Of a stretch of 60,724 nt of DNA, positions 1 to 8,612 are shown piece after piece (positions within the stretch are counted from its first letter, which is position 1; each line of letters starts with the position of its first letter). The translations under genes and the position numbers were made by a program. The stretch covers positions 1 through 60,724 of the forward strand of contig DWZH01000020.1 in assembly GCA_019118275.1 (NCBI GenBank), read 5' to 3'. This stretch comes from Candidatus Brachybacterium merdavium (GTDB taxonomy: Bacteria; Actinomycetota; Actinomycetes; Actinomycetales; Dermabacteraceae). The notes under the pieces are model-generated. The model made no database searches and was not told the origin of the DNA. It was given only the letters and a program-made list of their open reading frames with translations.

Positions 1-3
1 CGC

Positions 4-837
4 ATGGCCTCGCTCGCACCGATCATCGACCTCGCCCAGCTCCGCCGTCTCCTCGACGGCGACCGGCCCGTGCACCTGCTGGACGTGCGGTGGGCCCTCG
101 ACGGCTCCAAGGGCCGCCACGACCACCTCGAGGGACACCTGCCCGGCGCCGTCTACATCGATCTGCCCACCGAGCTGGCGGCCCCCGCCGCACCGGGTGC
201 CGGTCGCCACCCCCTGCCCGATCCGGAGAGCTTCGCCGCCACGCTGCGCCGTGCCGGGGTGAGGCAGGACGGTCTCGTGATCGCCTACGACGACACCGAT
301 GGCGCCCCCGCCGCGCGTCTGGTGTGGATGCTGCGGGCTGCGGGCCACGAGGCCGCGGTCCTGGACGGAGGACTGTCCGCCTGGGACGGGCCGCTGGAGA
401 GGACCCCGCAGCAGCCCGCCCAAGGTGACGTCACCGCCCGGCCCTGGCCCGCCTCCGCCATCGCCAGCATCGACGAGGTCGCCGACGGCGACGCCCTGGT
501 CATCGATGCGCGCGCCCCCGAGCGCTACCGCGGGGACGTCGAACCGATGGATCCGCGCGCCGGTCACGTGCCTGGCGCGATCAACCTGCCCTTCTCCGGG
601 AACCTCGGCCCCGAGGGCCGCTTCCTGCCGGCGGCGCAGCTGCGGGAGCGTTTCGCCGCGGCCGGCGCCGACCCCGAGGGGGAGGTCATCGTCTACTGCG
701 GCTCCGGGATCACCGCGACCCATGATGCGCTGGCCCTGCAGCAGGCCGGCTACGACCGGGTGCGCCTGTTCCCCGGCTCGTGGTCCCAGTGGAGCGCCGA
801 CCCGGACCGTCCGGTGGCCACCGGCCCCACCCCCTGA
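4..837 (+). CDS. Two-domain sulfurtransferase (rhodanese / 3-mercaptopyruvate type)
   Basis: 277-residue cytoplasmic enzyme expected to move a sulfane sulfur from thiosulfate or 3-mercaptopyruvate to a thiol or cyanide acceptor. It has two rhodanese repeats, about residues 8-130 (inactive copy) and 155-270 (catalytic copy). The catalytic loop YCGSGITA places the persulfide-forming cysteine at residue 232; the CGSG(V/I)T loop is the SseA/mercaptopyruvate form rather than the CRxGxR loop of thiosulfate sulfurtransferases. Length matches the family. Only three bases precede the ATG, so a start further upstream outside the window cannot be excluded. It converges on the next gene, with stop codons 4 bp apart. 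Confidence 0.9.
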   Translation: MASLAPIIDLAQLRRLLDGDRPVHLLDVRWALDGSKGRHDHLEGHLPGAVYIDLPTELAAPAAPGAGRHPLPDPESFAATLRRAGVRQDGLVIAYDDTDGAPAARLVWMLRAAGHEAAVLDGGLSAWDGPLERTPQQPAQGDVTARPWPASAIASIDEVADGDALVIDARAPERYRGDVEPMDPRAGHVPGAINLPFSGNLGPEGRFLPAAQLRERFAAAGADPEGEVIVYCGSGITATHDALALQQAGYDRVRLFPGSWSQWSADPDRPVATGPTP

Positions 838-840
838 CCT

Positions 841-2634
841 TCACGCCGTCGGGGCGATCTCCCGGATGGCGTCGATGATGTGCTGATGGCGGCGGCGCTG
901 CTCGCGCTCCTGTCCCTCGGGGGCGTCCTGGCCCAGTACGGCGGCCCAGATGGGGACCAGCTCCTCGTGGTAGGAGTGCCCGTGGCCGCCGGTGACCTTG
1001 ATCGACAGCGGCATGTCGGCCGCGACCTGCCAGAAGGTGATCCAGGGGAACCAGCGCACGGCGGGGGTGACGTCGTGGCCCACCCGCTCCTGCAGCCATT
1101 TCGGCTCGTCCCACAGCAGCGAAGGTTGCCACCAGGCCACCGGGTCGGAGGGGTGCTGGGCATAGACCACGCGCGGGTGCTGCCACCTCTCGTAGAGCCC
1201 TCCCCAGTAGTCCTGGTGCAGGTCACGAGGACGCGTGACCACGCGGACGTGCCGGCCGTTGTCGATGATCGGGGCGATCGCGGGGGCGCCGGGACGGCTG
1301 CGGGAGACCAGCTCGCGCCACATCGGCGTGACCGAGGGGGTGCCGGTCCAGACGGCGCCGTCGACCCGGGCGAGCATGTCGGGTACGTCCCGGAAGGCGG
1401 CGTGGCCGCCGAAGGAGCCCAGCGACTCCCCGGCCACGAACAGGCGGGGGCGCCGGGCGGGCGGCATCCGGTCCAGGCGCCGGCGCACCGCGTCGAACAG
1501 CAGGTGCCCGGCCCGCTCGGGGCTGCGCCGGTCGGCCAGGAAGCTCAGCGCGCTGGTGTAGACCGAGTACTGCAGCGAGGCGGTCGCGCAGTTGCCGGCG
1601 GTGAGGAACTCGATGGCGGACAGCGACCACTCCTGCAGCCACCCCGTCCCGGTCCCGGTGAACAGCACCAGCACCTCGCGGTCCCAGGCCCCGGTCCGGT
1701 CGAGCTCGGCGAGCACGGCGTCGACGGCCTGCTCGAGGGTGCGGTCGGAGGATTTGCCGGCATAGACCCGGATCGGCTCGGCCGCCTGGGCGCCGATGAC
1801 CGACGCGATCTGCGCGGCGCTCGCCCCTCCGGAGACGATCTTGCGGCCAGGGGCGCCCAGCGAGGGCCAGCTCTGCGTCGAGTCGGGACTGCCCGAGCGC
1901 AGCGGTGAGGTGGGGCGAGGCACGTCGGGGGAGATCAGGCGGTTGGCGTCCTCGGCCCGCTCGATGATCTGCTCCAGCAGCCGCCCCCGCACGAGCCGCT
2001 CGAGCAGCACCCCGACGGTCGCGGCCGTCAGCGCCAGCGACACGGCACCGACCAGACGCGAGGGCAGATAGGGCCGCAGCAGCGCCCGGTACATCTGGGC
2101 GGTGGAGATCACCGCGCGCGCCGCGATCAGCGCCCCGAAGGAGGCCGCCAGCCCGCCCACGGTCCCCACCAGGTGGGTGGCCAGGTTCTTGGGCTCCTGC
2201 CGCACCAGCAGGCTGATCTCCCGCTGGCGCATCACACCCCGGACCCAGGAATAGGCGGAGATCCCGACCAGCGCGCCGGCCCCCAGCCAGCGGGCCCGGG
2301 CCCGGCGGTCCTCGGCGATCGTCACGTGCAGCCCCAGGGCGCCGGCCGCCCGACGGATCAGCCGATCGGCCAGGGTCCCGGTCGCGTAGCCGTAGATCTG
2401 GGAGAAGCCGATGTTGACCGTCCACATCCACCAGGTGCGCGGCAGCAGGCTGGGGGAGGTGGAGATCCAGCCGGCGACGGAGGCGCCCAGGAAGCCGCCG
2501 GTGCCCAGTGGTGCGGCGATCGCGGCGCGACGGATCCGTCGGCCGGTCCTCCTGCTCGCGCTGCCCGCGATCCGCCCGGCACTGCTCAGTGTTCGCGTGA
2601 GGGCTGAGACGGATGAGCCGGTGCCGAGTGCCAT
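841..2634 (-). CDS. Membrane-anchored alpha/beta-hydrolase (Abhydrolase_9 family)
   Basis: 597 residues. The N-terminal 220 residues are hydrophobic with several likely membrane segments (about 45-85, 115-135, 155-175, 195-215). The C-terminal half is a soluble alpha/beta-hydrolase domain with a nucleophile elbow GESLGS (Ser404) and a late histidine in the GHGHSYH segment. This layout matches the actinobacterial PF15420/PF10081 pair; the substrate is unknown, with an esterase or lipase acting at the membrane the usual suggestion. The start is supported by a -10 hexamer TAACCT (complement of 2641-2646) ending 6 nt before the ATG, implying a leaderless mRNA. It is divergent from the dehydrogenase at 2706. 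Confidence 0.82.
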   Translation of the reverse strand: MALGTGSSVSALTRTLSSAGRIAGSASRRTGRRIRRAAIAAPLGTGGFLGASVAGWISTSPSLLPRTWWMWTVNIGFSQIYGYATGTLADRLIRRAAGALGLHVTIAEDRRARARWLGAGALVGISAYSWVRGVMRQREISLLVRQEPKNLATHLVGTVGGLAASFGALIAARAVISTAQMYRALLRPYLPSRLVGAVSLALTAATVGVLLERLVRGRLLEQIIERAEDANRLISPDVPRPTSPLRSGSPDSTQSWPSLGAPGRKIVSGGASAAQIASVIGAQAAEPIRVYAGKSSDRTLEQAVDAVLAELDRTGAWDREVLVLFTGTGTGWLQEWSLSAIEFLTAGNCATASLQYSVYTSALSFLADRRSPERAGHLLFDAVRRRLDRMPPARRPRLFVAGESLGSFGGHAAFRDVPDMLARVDGAVWTGTPSVTPMWRELVSRSRPGAPAIAPIIDNGRHVRVVTRPRDLHQDYWGGLYERWQHPRVVYAQHPSDPVAWWQPSLLWDEPKWLQERVGHDVTPAVRWFPWITFWQVAADMPLSIKVTGGHGHSYHEELVPIWAAVLGQDAPEGQEREQRRRHQHIIDAIREIAPTA

Positions 2635-2640
2635 GCGGGC

Positions 2641-2646
2641 AGGTTA
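2641..2646 (-). promoter_or_regulatory. -10 element of leaderless hydrolase mRNA
   Basis: Reads TAACCT on the minus strand, 6 nt before the ATG at 2634. There is no Shine-Dalgarno sequence in the gap. Confidence 0.5.
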
Positions 2647-2693
2647 TCGGACCGTGACCGGCGGCCGCATGCGCCTTTCGGCGGGCGCACACG

Positions 2694-2699
2694 TAACCT
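2694..2699 (+). promoter_or_regulatory. -10 element of leaderless dehydrogenase mRNA
   Basis: TAACCT lies 6 nt before the ATG at 2706. It mirrors the divergent -10 at 2641-2646. Confidence 0.5.
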
Positions 2700-2705
2700 G
2701 AGTCC

Positions 2706-3647
2706 ATGAAGATCCTGCTTCCCGACACCATCGAGCTCGACCCCGCCCTGCCCGAGGGCTGGGAATCCGCCACCGTCGACGCGCGCGCCGAGATCCCCGC
2801 CGAGCACCACGACGCCGAGGTGCTGGTGCTGTGGGGCCCCTCCCGCGCCCACCTGGTCTCCGCCGTGGAGAACCTGGACCGGCTCCAGCTGGTGCAGTCC
2901 CTCTCAGCCGGGGTGGAGGGGATCGTCGCGGCCGGGTTCCCCGAGCAGGTTCCGATCGCCACCGGTGCCGGACTGCACTCCAGGACCGTCTCCGAGCACA
3001 CCACGGCGCTGCTGCTGACCCTGCTGCGGCGGCTGCCGGAGGCCGGCCAGGCCCAGGCCCGCCACGAATGGTCCTCGGAGCTCGGCGGGCTGCAGCCGCT
3101 GCACCCCGAGGGTCGGCTGACCACGCTGATCGGTGCGCGAGTGCTGATCTGGGGCTTCGGTCAGATCGGGCAGACCCTGGCACCCACCCTGCAGGGGCTG
3201 GGGGCCAGCGTGCGCGGCGCGGCCCGCAGCGCAGGGGAGCGCTCGGGGTTCGAGGTGATCGCGGACACGGACGTCCTGGCCGCGCTGCCCGAGGTGGACG
3301 TGCTGATCAACATCCTGCCGGCCACCGACGCCACCCGGCAGATCATCGGCCCAGAGGTGCTGGCCGCACTGCCCGACCATGCGGTGCTGATCAACGTCGG
3401 CCGCGGCGCGACGGTCGATCAGCAGGCTCTGCGAGAGGCGCTCGAGGCCGGCACCCTGGGCAGCGCCGCGCTCGACGTCACCGATCCCGAGCCGCTGCCC
3501 GCGGGCGACCCGCTGTGGGACGCCCCGCGGCTGCTGATCACCCCGCACGCCGCCGGTGGCCGGCCCGTCGACGCCGATCAGCGCATCAGCGAGAACGTGC
3601 GGGCGCTGTCGGACGGCACCGAGATCGCCCACGTCGCGGCCCGCTGA
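2706..3647 (+). CDS. D-isomer-specific 2-hydroxyacid dehydrogenase
   Basis: 313 residues; NAD(P)-dependent oxidoreductase of the phosphoglycerate-dehydrogenase-like superfamily, interconverting a 2-oxoacid and a D-2-hydroxyacid. The nucleotide-binding motif GFGQIG is at about residues 150-155. The catalytic residues are in place: Arg233 in NVGRGATVD, Glu262 in TDPEPLP and His281 in TPHAAG. The protein lacks an ACT domain and is the length of glyoxylate/hydroxypyruvate reductases rather than of biosynthetic SerA. The exact substrate cannot be read from sequence. The start follows a -10 box directly, so the mRNA is probably leaderless. Confidence 0.88.
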   Translation: MKILLPDTIELDPALPEGWESATVDARAEIPAEHHDAEVLVLWGPSRAHLVSAVENLDRLQLVQSLSAGVEGIVAAGFPEQVPIATGAGLHSRTVSEHTTALLLTLLRRLPEAGQAQARHEWSSELGGLQPLHPEGRLTTLIGARVLIWGFGQIGQTLAPTLQGLGASVRGAARSAGERSGFEVIADTDVLAALPEVDVLINILPATDATRQIIGPEVLAALPDHAVLINVGRGATVDQQALREALEAGTLGSAALDVTDPEPLPAGDPLWDAPRLLITPHAAGGRPVDADQRISENVRALSDGTEIAHVAAR

Positions 3648-3683
3648 CCGGTGGTGGGGCTTCTGAACCGAGCTCCTACGAGG

Positions 3684-4424
3684 TCATAGCCCGCCGGCGA
3701 GCTCCGCGACGGCGCGGGCGGAGATCTCGGCGACCAGATCGATCTCGAGGTGGAACTGCTGACCGGCCGCCGGGCCGCACAGGTCCGAGACCGCCCGCAT
3801 CGCCACGAAGGGCGTCCCGAGCGCCTCGGCGGTGCGCGCGCAGGCGGTGGTCTCCATGTCCGCGCTGAGCGCGCCGGGGAACCGCTCGCGCATCGGCCCG
3901 GCGATCGAGGCGGTGACGAAGGCGTCGCCGGAGAGCATCAGGCCGCGACGGACCCCGTGCCCGGCGCCGGCCGTGTCGGCGTTGCGGGCGGCGCGCTCGG
4001 CCCGCTCCACCCAGGAGGGATCCGCCCGGTGCCGCTCGGGACCACCGGGGACCTGCCCCGGCGCGTAGCCGAAGGCGGTCGCGTCCGCGAGCGACCAGGT
4101 GAAGGAGTCCCCGACGATCAGGGTGCCGACCTCGACGTCGGCGGCGAGCCCCCCGCACGAGCCCGCCGCGACCACGGCACGGGGCCGGTGCTCCAGGATC
4201 GCCCAGGTGGCCGCCGCGGTGGCCGCGGCGATCCCGATCCCGGTGGTGACCACGACCGTCTGCGTCCCGCTGAGATGGCCACTCTCGGCGGTGGCACCGG
4301 CCAGCGGCACCGGCACCGGCTGCGGGCCGGTCAGCCGGGCGAGCAACGCCGCCGCTTCCTCGGGCATCGCGGCGAGCACCACGAGGGGGCCGGCATCGCC
4401 GGAGGGGGCGGAGGAGGTCGTCAT
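3684..4424 (-). CDS. Nucleoside phosphorylase family, MTA/SAH nucleosidase-like
   Basis: 246 residues of the purine nucleoside phosphorylase/hydrolase fold. Hallmarks of MtnN/Pfs are present: an early catalytic glutamate (Glu22 in AAMPEEAAAL), the TGIG glycine turn at 61-64, SGDAF at 165-169, DMETTA at 189-194 (ribose-binding Met-Glu) and Asp214 in AVSDLCG, the proton donor to adenine. It should hydrolyse 5'-methylthioadenosine or S-adenosylhomocysteine; futalosine hydrolase is a related alternative because the sequence is divergent and no menaquinone genes are near. A -10 TAGCCT (complement of 4431-4436) sits 6 nt before the ATG. Confidence 0.78.
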   Translation of the reverse strand: MTTSSAPSGDAGPLVVLAAMPEEAAALLARLTGPQPVPVPLAGATAESGHLSGTQTVVVTTGIGIAAATAAATWAILEHRPRAVVAAGSCGGLAADVEVGTLIVGDSFTWSLADATAFGYAPGQVPGGPERHRADPSWVERAERAARNADTAGAGHGVRRGLMLSGDAFVTASIAGPMRERFPGALSADMETTACARTAEALGTPFVAMRAVSDLCGPAAGQQFHLEIDLVAEISARAVAELAGGL

Positions 4425-4430
4425 GCCAGC

Positions 4431-4436
4431 AGGCTA
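4431..4436 (-). promoter_or_regulatory. -10 element of leaderless nucleosidase mRNA
   Basis: TAGCCT on the minus strand, 6 nt before the ATG at 4424. Divergent from TAGGCT at 4463-4468, which probably serves the hydrolase-like gene at 4521. Confidence 0.5.
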
Positions 4437-4520
4437 CCGATGCTCACCCAGCCGTGGCCCGTTAGGCTGGTGACATCCGCAGCAAGGCGACCGGAAGGTC
4501 GCGGGCAGGAGGCAGCAGGT

Positions 4521-5423
4521 ATGGGACGAATCCGAGACGCAGTGGTGATGGGGGCGCGCACGGTGCGCCGGATCCCGATCCCCTCCGCCCTGTCCCACCA
4601 GGCACTGCGGGAGGCCCGCCGCCCGAACCCGCCCAGCGCCGTGCTCAAGCGCCACGCGGTCGAGGTGGAGATGATCGGGCGCACCCGCTGCGTCTGGCTC
4701 GACGGTCACCTCGCGCGCCAGGAGCCGGTGATCGTCCACCTCAACGGCGGTGCCTACGTCTCGGGGCCCTTCGCGAGTGACTGGGCATGGCTGTCCCGCC
4801 AGGCCGACGCGCGCGGCTGCGCGGCCCTGATGATCGACTACCGCACCGCTCCCGATCACCAGCATCCGGTCGCGCTGGATGACACCGAGTCGGCACTGGC
4901 CGCACTCGTGGCCGACGGCCGCCTCGCCGATCTGCCCTGGGTGCTCTCCGGTGCGCACGCCGGCGGGGGACTGGCCTTCTCCGTCGCGCGGCGCCTGCGG
5001 GACCGCGGCGACATCCCCGCCCCGTCGGCTCTGATCACCATGTCTCCCTGGCTGGATCTCGAGCTGAGCAACGCGGGCATCACCGAGACCGGTCAGGTCG
5101 ATCCCGTCCAGGAGCGGCGGATGCTGCGCGAGGCCGCCCGCGTCTATGCCGGCCGCACCCCGCTGGACGACCCGGACCTGTCCCCGATCAACGCGAGTCT
5201 GAAGGGACTGCCGCCGGTGCACCTGAGCGTGGGGCTGCGCGACCTGTTCCTGGCAGACGTGCGGGTAGCACGGCTGCAGCTCGAGGAGCACGGACTGGAC
5301 CTGTCCTATCGGGAGATCAGCGGACGCCTGGGCATGCAGCTGATCCCGCGCCGCGGTGAGGACATCGAGCGCCTCCACCGCGAGCAGGCCGACCTGATCG
5401 AGCGGGTCCTCAGCCGGCCCTGA
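4521..5423 (+). CDS. Degenerate alpha/beta hydrolase-3 family protein (probable pseudoenzyme)
   Basis: 300 residues with the overall pattern of the HSL/alpha-beta hydrolase-3 family: an oxyanion-hole region VHLNGGAYVSG (73-82), the YRTAPDHQHPVALDD block after strand 5, and the elbow LSGAHAGGGLA. The elbow normally reads GDSAGG; here His146 replaces the nucleophile serine. The C-terminal region where the catalytic histidine normally sits reads ISGRLGMQLIP, with no histidine. Asp241 or Asp246 may be the remaining triad acid. The reading frame is open upstream, but the ATG at 4521 has a strong AGGAGG site and matches the family start. Likely a binding or regulatory protein. Confidence 0.75.
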   Translation: MGRIRDAVVMGARTVRRIPIPSALSHQALREARRPNPPSAVLKRHAVEVEMIGRTRCVWLDGHLARQEPVIVHLNGGAYVSGPFASDWAWLSRQADARGCAALMIDYRTAPDHQHPVALDDTESALAALVADGRLADLPWVLSGAHAGGGLAFSVARRLRDRGDIPAPSALITMSPWLDLELSNAGITETGQVDPVQERRMLREAARVYAGRTPLDDPDLSPINASLKGLPPVHLSVGLRDLFLADVRVARLQLEEHGLDLSYREISGRLGMQLIPRRGEDIERLHREQADLIERVLSRP

Positions 5424-5427
5424 GCCC

Positions 5428-6138
5428 TCAGCTCTCGACGATCACCAAGGAGGCGGCGCCGGTCCGCCGCGGGGCCCAGCGGCGCGTGGGGATCGCATGG
5501 ATCATCCCCGCGATCAGCAGGCCGTGCCCCAGCGTGTAGGTGAGCATCACCCATAGCTGGGAGGAGGCGATCGCCGCTCCGGGCAGGAACCAGTCCATCG
5601 CCAGCAGCGAGCTGGACAGCAGGAACAGGGTGCCGCCGGTCCAGGTCAGCCCGTTGCCGCCCGCGGCGAGGAAGGCCATCGTGGCCAGGGTGACCGCGTA
5701 GGCGGCCACCAGCGGCAGCATCCCACCGGCGTTGTCGGCGAAGGCCACGAACAGACCGATCACCACGCCGCCGTAGGGGATCGCCAGCGCGATGCGCATC
5801 GGATCCCGGTTCCGGTTCCACAGCGGCAGCAGTGTCGCCGCGTAGAAGATCAGCGCCAGCAGGAAGAACGCCGCCGAGATCTGCTGGACCGCGCCGGGGT
5901 TGAGCTGGCTGAGGGTGTCGCCGAGCGTGGCGCAGCCCAGCCCGACGAGGATCAGCACCACGGTGCGTGACATCCGCGGGACCGCGGTCAGCAGCACCCC
6001 GATCAGCAGGGGGCCGAACAGCGTCTGCGTGCTGCGCTGGAGCAGCTCGGCACCCGCGAGCAGCGACCCTAGGTGGATCAGGGCCGTCAGGGCATACGCG
6101 ACCCACAGGGTGGCGTGGGCGGTACGGATCGGAGGCAC
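5428..6138 (-). CDS. YhhN/TMEM86 family membrane protein (putative lysoplasmalogenase)
   Basis: 236 residues, almost entirely hydrophobic, with about eight transmembrane helices. Family motifs are visible: GDTLSQL in the third helix region and GGTLFLLSSSLLAMD in the sixth, where YhhN proteins carry conserved polar and acidic residues. Homologues cleave the vinyl-ether bond of lysoplasmalogens in the membrane, although the bacterial substrate is often unproven. The start is a GTG with TAGCCT (complement of 6145-6150) 6 nt upstream, again a leaderless arrangement. It ends 4 bp from the convergent hydrolase-like gene. Confidence 0.8.
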   Translation of the reverse strand: MPPIRTAHATLWVAYALTALIHLGSLLAGAELLQRSTQTLFGPLLIGVLLTAVPRMSRTVVLILVGLGCATLGDTLSQLNPGAVQQISAAFFLLALIFYAATLLPLWNRNRDPMRIALAIPYGGVVIGLFVAFADNAGGMLPLVAAYAVTLATMAFLAAGGNGLTWTGGTLFLLSSSLLAMDWFLPGAAIASSQLWVMLTYTLGHGLLIAGMIHAIPTRRWAPRRTGAASLVIVES

Positions 6139-6144
6139 GAGTCC

Positions 6145-6150
6145 AGGCTA
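6145..6150 (-). promoter_or_regulatory. -10 element of leaderless YhhN mRNA
   Basis: TAGCCT on the minus strand, 6 nt before the GTG at 6138. It decides in favour of that GTG start. Confidence 0.45.
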
Positions 6151-6274
6151 GAAAGCATCCGCCCCGTTCAGTAGGGGTTTGTCGCCCAGATCGGGCACGT
6201 TTGCGTAACGACCTGGCACAGTTCGGTCACGACGGGCCGAACGGCGCCGGATCAGCTGGATGACAGACAGCTGT

Positions 6275-8062
6275 TCACATCTGCTGGGGTGCGCTGACCC
6301 CGAGGGCGTCCAGTCCCTCGACCAGCACCTGCGCGGTCAGCGACGCCAGGGCGAGCCGACCCGCGCGGACCTCCTCGTCGGCTCCCTTGAGGATCGGGCA
6401 GGCCTCGTAGAACGAGGTGAAGGCCTGCGCGAGGCCGAACAGATAGGCGCACAGGCGGTGGGGCTCGTACGCCGCGCCGACCAGGGACAGGGTGGGGCCG
6501 AACTCGAGCAGCTGCAGCGCCAGCGCCCGTTCGGCGTCGGCCTCGACCAGCGGGGCGGTGCCCGTGGCGTCGATGCCCTGCTCGGCGGCCTTGCGCTGGA
6601 TGGAGCGGATCCGGGCCACCGCGTACTGCAGGTACGGGGCGGTGTTCCCGGTCAGGGCGAGCATCCGGTCGAGGTCGAAGGTGTAGTCGGAATCGTGGGC
6701 GGTCGACAGGTCCGCGTACTTCACGCCGCCGATGCCGATGGCGTGCGCGATCGAGGCGCGCTCGGCCTCCGGCAGATCCGGACGCAGCTCCTCGATCACG
6801 GTGCCGGCCTTGGCCACCGCTTCCTCGAGCAGCTGCATCAGGCGCAGGCTGCTGCCGGAACGGGTCCGCAGGATCTTGCCGTCCTCGCCCAGCACGGAAC
6901 CGATCTTGACGTGGGTGGCCTCGACCTCCCCGGTCAGCCAGCCGGCCTGCTTCGCCGCCTGGAACACCATCTGGAAATGCAGCTCCTGGGCCGCCCCCAC
7001 GACGTACCCGATCCGGTCCGCCCCCAGGTCGCGCACCCGGTGGCGCAGCGCCGCGAGGTCGGTGGTGGCGTACCCGTAGCCCCCGTCGGACTTGCGGATG
7101 ATCAGCGGCAGCGGCTGCTCGTCACGGCCGGTGAAGCCCTCGGGGAACACGCACAGAGCGCCCTCGGAGAGCACGGCGATCCCCCGCTGCTCGAGGTCCT
7201 GGCAGACGGCCTCGAGCTGGTCGTTGTAGGTGGACTCCCCGGCGAGGTGCTCGTCGGTCAGGGTCACGTCCAGCATCTCGTAGATGCGGTGGAAGTACTG
7301 CTTGGACAGCTCCACCAGCCTGGTCCAGATACGCAGGGACTCCGCATCGCCGGACTGGAGGGTGGCCACCCTCCGGCGGGCGCGGATGGCGAAGTCCGCT
7401 GGGCCGGTGCTGCCGTTGGCGTCGATGTCGGCCGGAGCCGAGGCGTTCTCGGCAGCGTCGAACTTCGCGCGAGCGGCCTGGTAGAAGGCGTTCGGGTCGG
7501 TCTGCAGCAGGTCGGCTTCCGCGGAGTCCTCACCGACGTCCAGCAGATGCTCGATGAGCATGCCGAAGGGGGTGCCCCAGTCGCCGATGTGGTTCTGGCG
7601 GATCACCTGGTGACCGAGCTTCTCCAGGGTGCGTGCGAGGGCGTCACCGACGACGGTGGTGCGCAGGTGACCGACGTGCATCTCCTTGGCAACGTTCGGT
7701 GCGGAGTAGTCGAGCACCACGGTGCGCGGGGTCTCCGCGGGCGCTCCCAGGCGCTCGTCGGCGGCGAGCTCGGCCGTCTGCCGGGCGATCCAGTCGGTGC
7801 GCAGGCGGATGTTCAGGAAGCCCGGCCCGGCGATCTCCGGCGTCTCGGCGATGTCCTCGAGGTCGACCGCCGTCAGGATCTCGGTGGCGATCTCGCGCGG
7901 CTTCCTCCCCAGACGCTTGGCCAGGCCCATCGCCGCGTTGCACTGGAAGTCGGCGAACTGGGAGGGACGGATGATCGGGTCCGCCTCGGCGTACTCGGGT
8001 CCGAAGGCGGAGGCGAAGGCGGACTGGAAACGCTCGGTCAGCGCGATCTCGGGAGCAGGCAT
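6275..8062 (-). CDS. argS: Arginyl-tRNA synthetase
   Basis: 595-residue class I aminoacyl-tRNA synthetase charging tRNA-Arg in the cytoplasm. It shows the N-terminal Add-1 domain, the HIGH-type motif HVGHLR in the segment following SAPNVAKEMH, and a DALR anticodon-binding C-terminal domain ending LVEGLDALGVSAPQQM. The canonical KMSKS is not obvious, as in many ArgRS; the equivalent loop reads GEDGKILRTRSG. The open frame extends about 130 codons upstream, but the ATG at 8062 has a TACCCT -10 box 6 nt upstream and gives the family's normal length, so the extension is rejected. Confidence 0.96.
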   Translation of the reverse strand: MPAPEIALTERFQSAFASAFGPEYAEADPIIRPSQFADFQCNAAMGLAKRLGRKPREIATEILTAVDLEDIAETPEIAGPGFLNIRLRTDWIARQTAELAADERLGAPAETPRTVVLDYSAPNVAKEMHVGHLRTTVVGDALARTLEKLGHQVIRQNHIGDWGTPFGMLIEHLLDVGEDSAEADLLQTDPNAFYQAARAKFDAAENASAPADIDANGSTGPADFAIRARRRVATLQSGDAESLRIWTRLVELSKQYFHRIYEMLDVTLTDEHLAGESTYNDQLEAVCQDLEQRGIAVLSEGALCVFPEGFTGRDEQPLPLIIRKSDGGYGYATTDLAALRHRVRDLGADRIGYVVGAAQELHFQMVFQAAKQAGWLTGEVEATHVKIGSVLGEDGKILRTRSGSSLRLMQLLEEAVAKAGTVIEELRPDLPEAERASIAHAIGIGGVKYADLSTAHDSDYTFDLDRMLALTGNTAPYLQYAVARIRSIQRKAAEQGIDATGTAPLVEADAERALALQLLEFGPTLSLVGAAYEPHRLCAYLFGLAQAFTSFYEACPILKGADEEVRAGRLALASLTAQVLVEGLDALGVSAPQQM

Positions 8063-8068
8063 GGGTCC

Positions 8069-8074
8069 AGGGTA
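8069..8074 (-). promoter_or_regulatory. -10 element of leaderless argS mRNA
   Basis: TACCCT on the minus strand, 6 nt before the argS ATG. Confidence 0.5.
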
Positions 8075-8179
8075 ATCGCGCCCGGTGACTGCGCCCGTGT
8101 GCACCGGAGCGGGTGCGGCCCAGATCTCCCTCCCCGCCCACCCGGGGCCAGCCCCCTGGTGGGCGGGGACGGCGGAATC

Positions 8180-8185
8180 TAGGGT
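8180..8185 (+). promoter_or_regulatory. -10 element of leaderless YccF-gene mRNA
   Basis: TAGGGT, 6 nt before the ATG at 8192. Confidence 0.45.
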
Positions 8186-8191
8186 GGGGGC

Positions 8192-8611
8192 ATGCGCACG
8201 CTCATCTCGCTGATCCTGAACATCATCTGGCTGCTGACCGCCGGCTGGTCGCTGTTCCTGGGGTACGTGGTCGCCGGTATCCTCGCCTGCATCTTCATCG
8301 TGACCATCCCCTTCGGGCTGGCTTCTTTCCGGATCGCGGGCTTCGTGATCTGGCCCTTCGGCCGCGAGGTCGTCGACACGGGCCGCGGCGGTGCCGTCGG
8401 CGCCATCGGCAACGTCATCTGGTTCGTGATCGCCGGCTGGTGGCTGGCCATCGGCCACGTGCTGACGGCCCTCGCGCAGGCGATCACAATCATCGGCATC
8501 CCCCTGGCCTGGGCGAACGTCAAGCTGATCCCCGTCACCTGCTTCCCCTTCGGCAAGGAGGTCATCGGCTCCGACGCCGCCCGCTCGCGCATGCTGCCCA
8601 CGGCCCGCTGA
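8192..8611 (+). CDS. YccF-domain inner membrane protein
   Basis: 139 residues with an internal duplication typical of YccF. The first repeat contains LILNIIWLLTAGW...IPFGLASFRIAGFVIWPFGREV and the second AIGNVIWFVIAGWWLAIGH...IPLAWANVKLIPVTCFPFGKEV. Each repeat has two hydrophobic helices and a terminal WPFGREV/FPFGKEV motif. The molecular function is unknown. The next gene starts 1 bp after its stop, so the two are probably co-transcribed. Confidence 0.85.
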   Translation: MRTLISLILNIIWLLTAGWSLFLGYVVAGILACIFIVTIPFGLASFRIAGFVIWPFGREVVDTGRGGAVGAIGNVIWFVIAGWWLAIGHVLTALAQAITIIGIPLAWANVKLIPVTCFPFGKEVIGSDAARSRMLPTAR

Positions 8612-8612
8612 G

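Noticed and set aside
1223-3124. 633-codon minus-strand frame over the hydrolase and dehydrogenase genes
   Set aside because: Arg/Gly/Pro-rich shadow without motifs; both sense genes are well supported.
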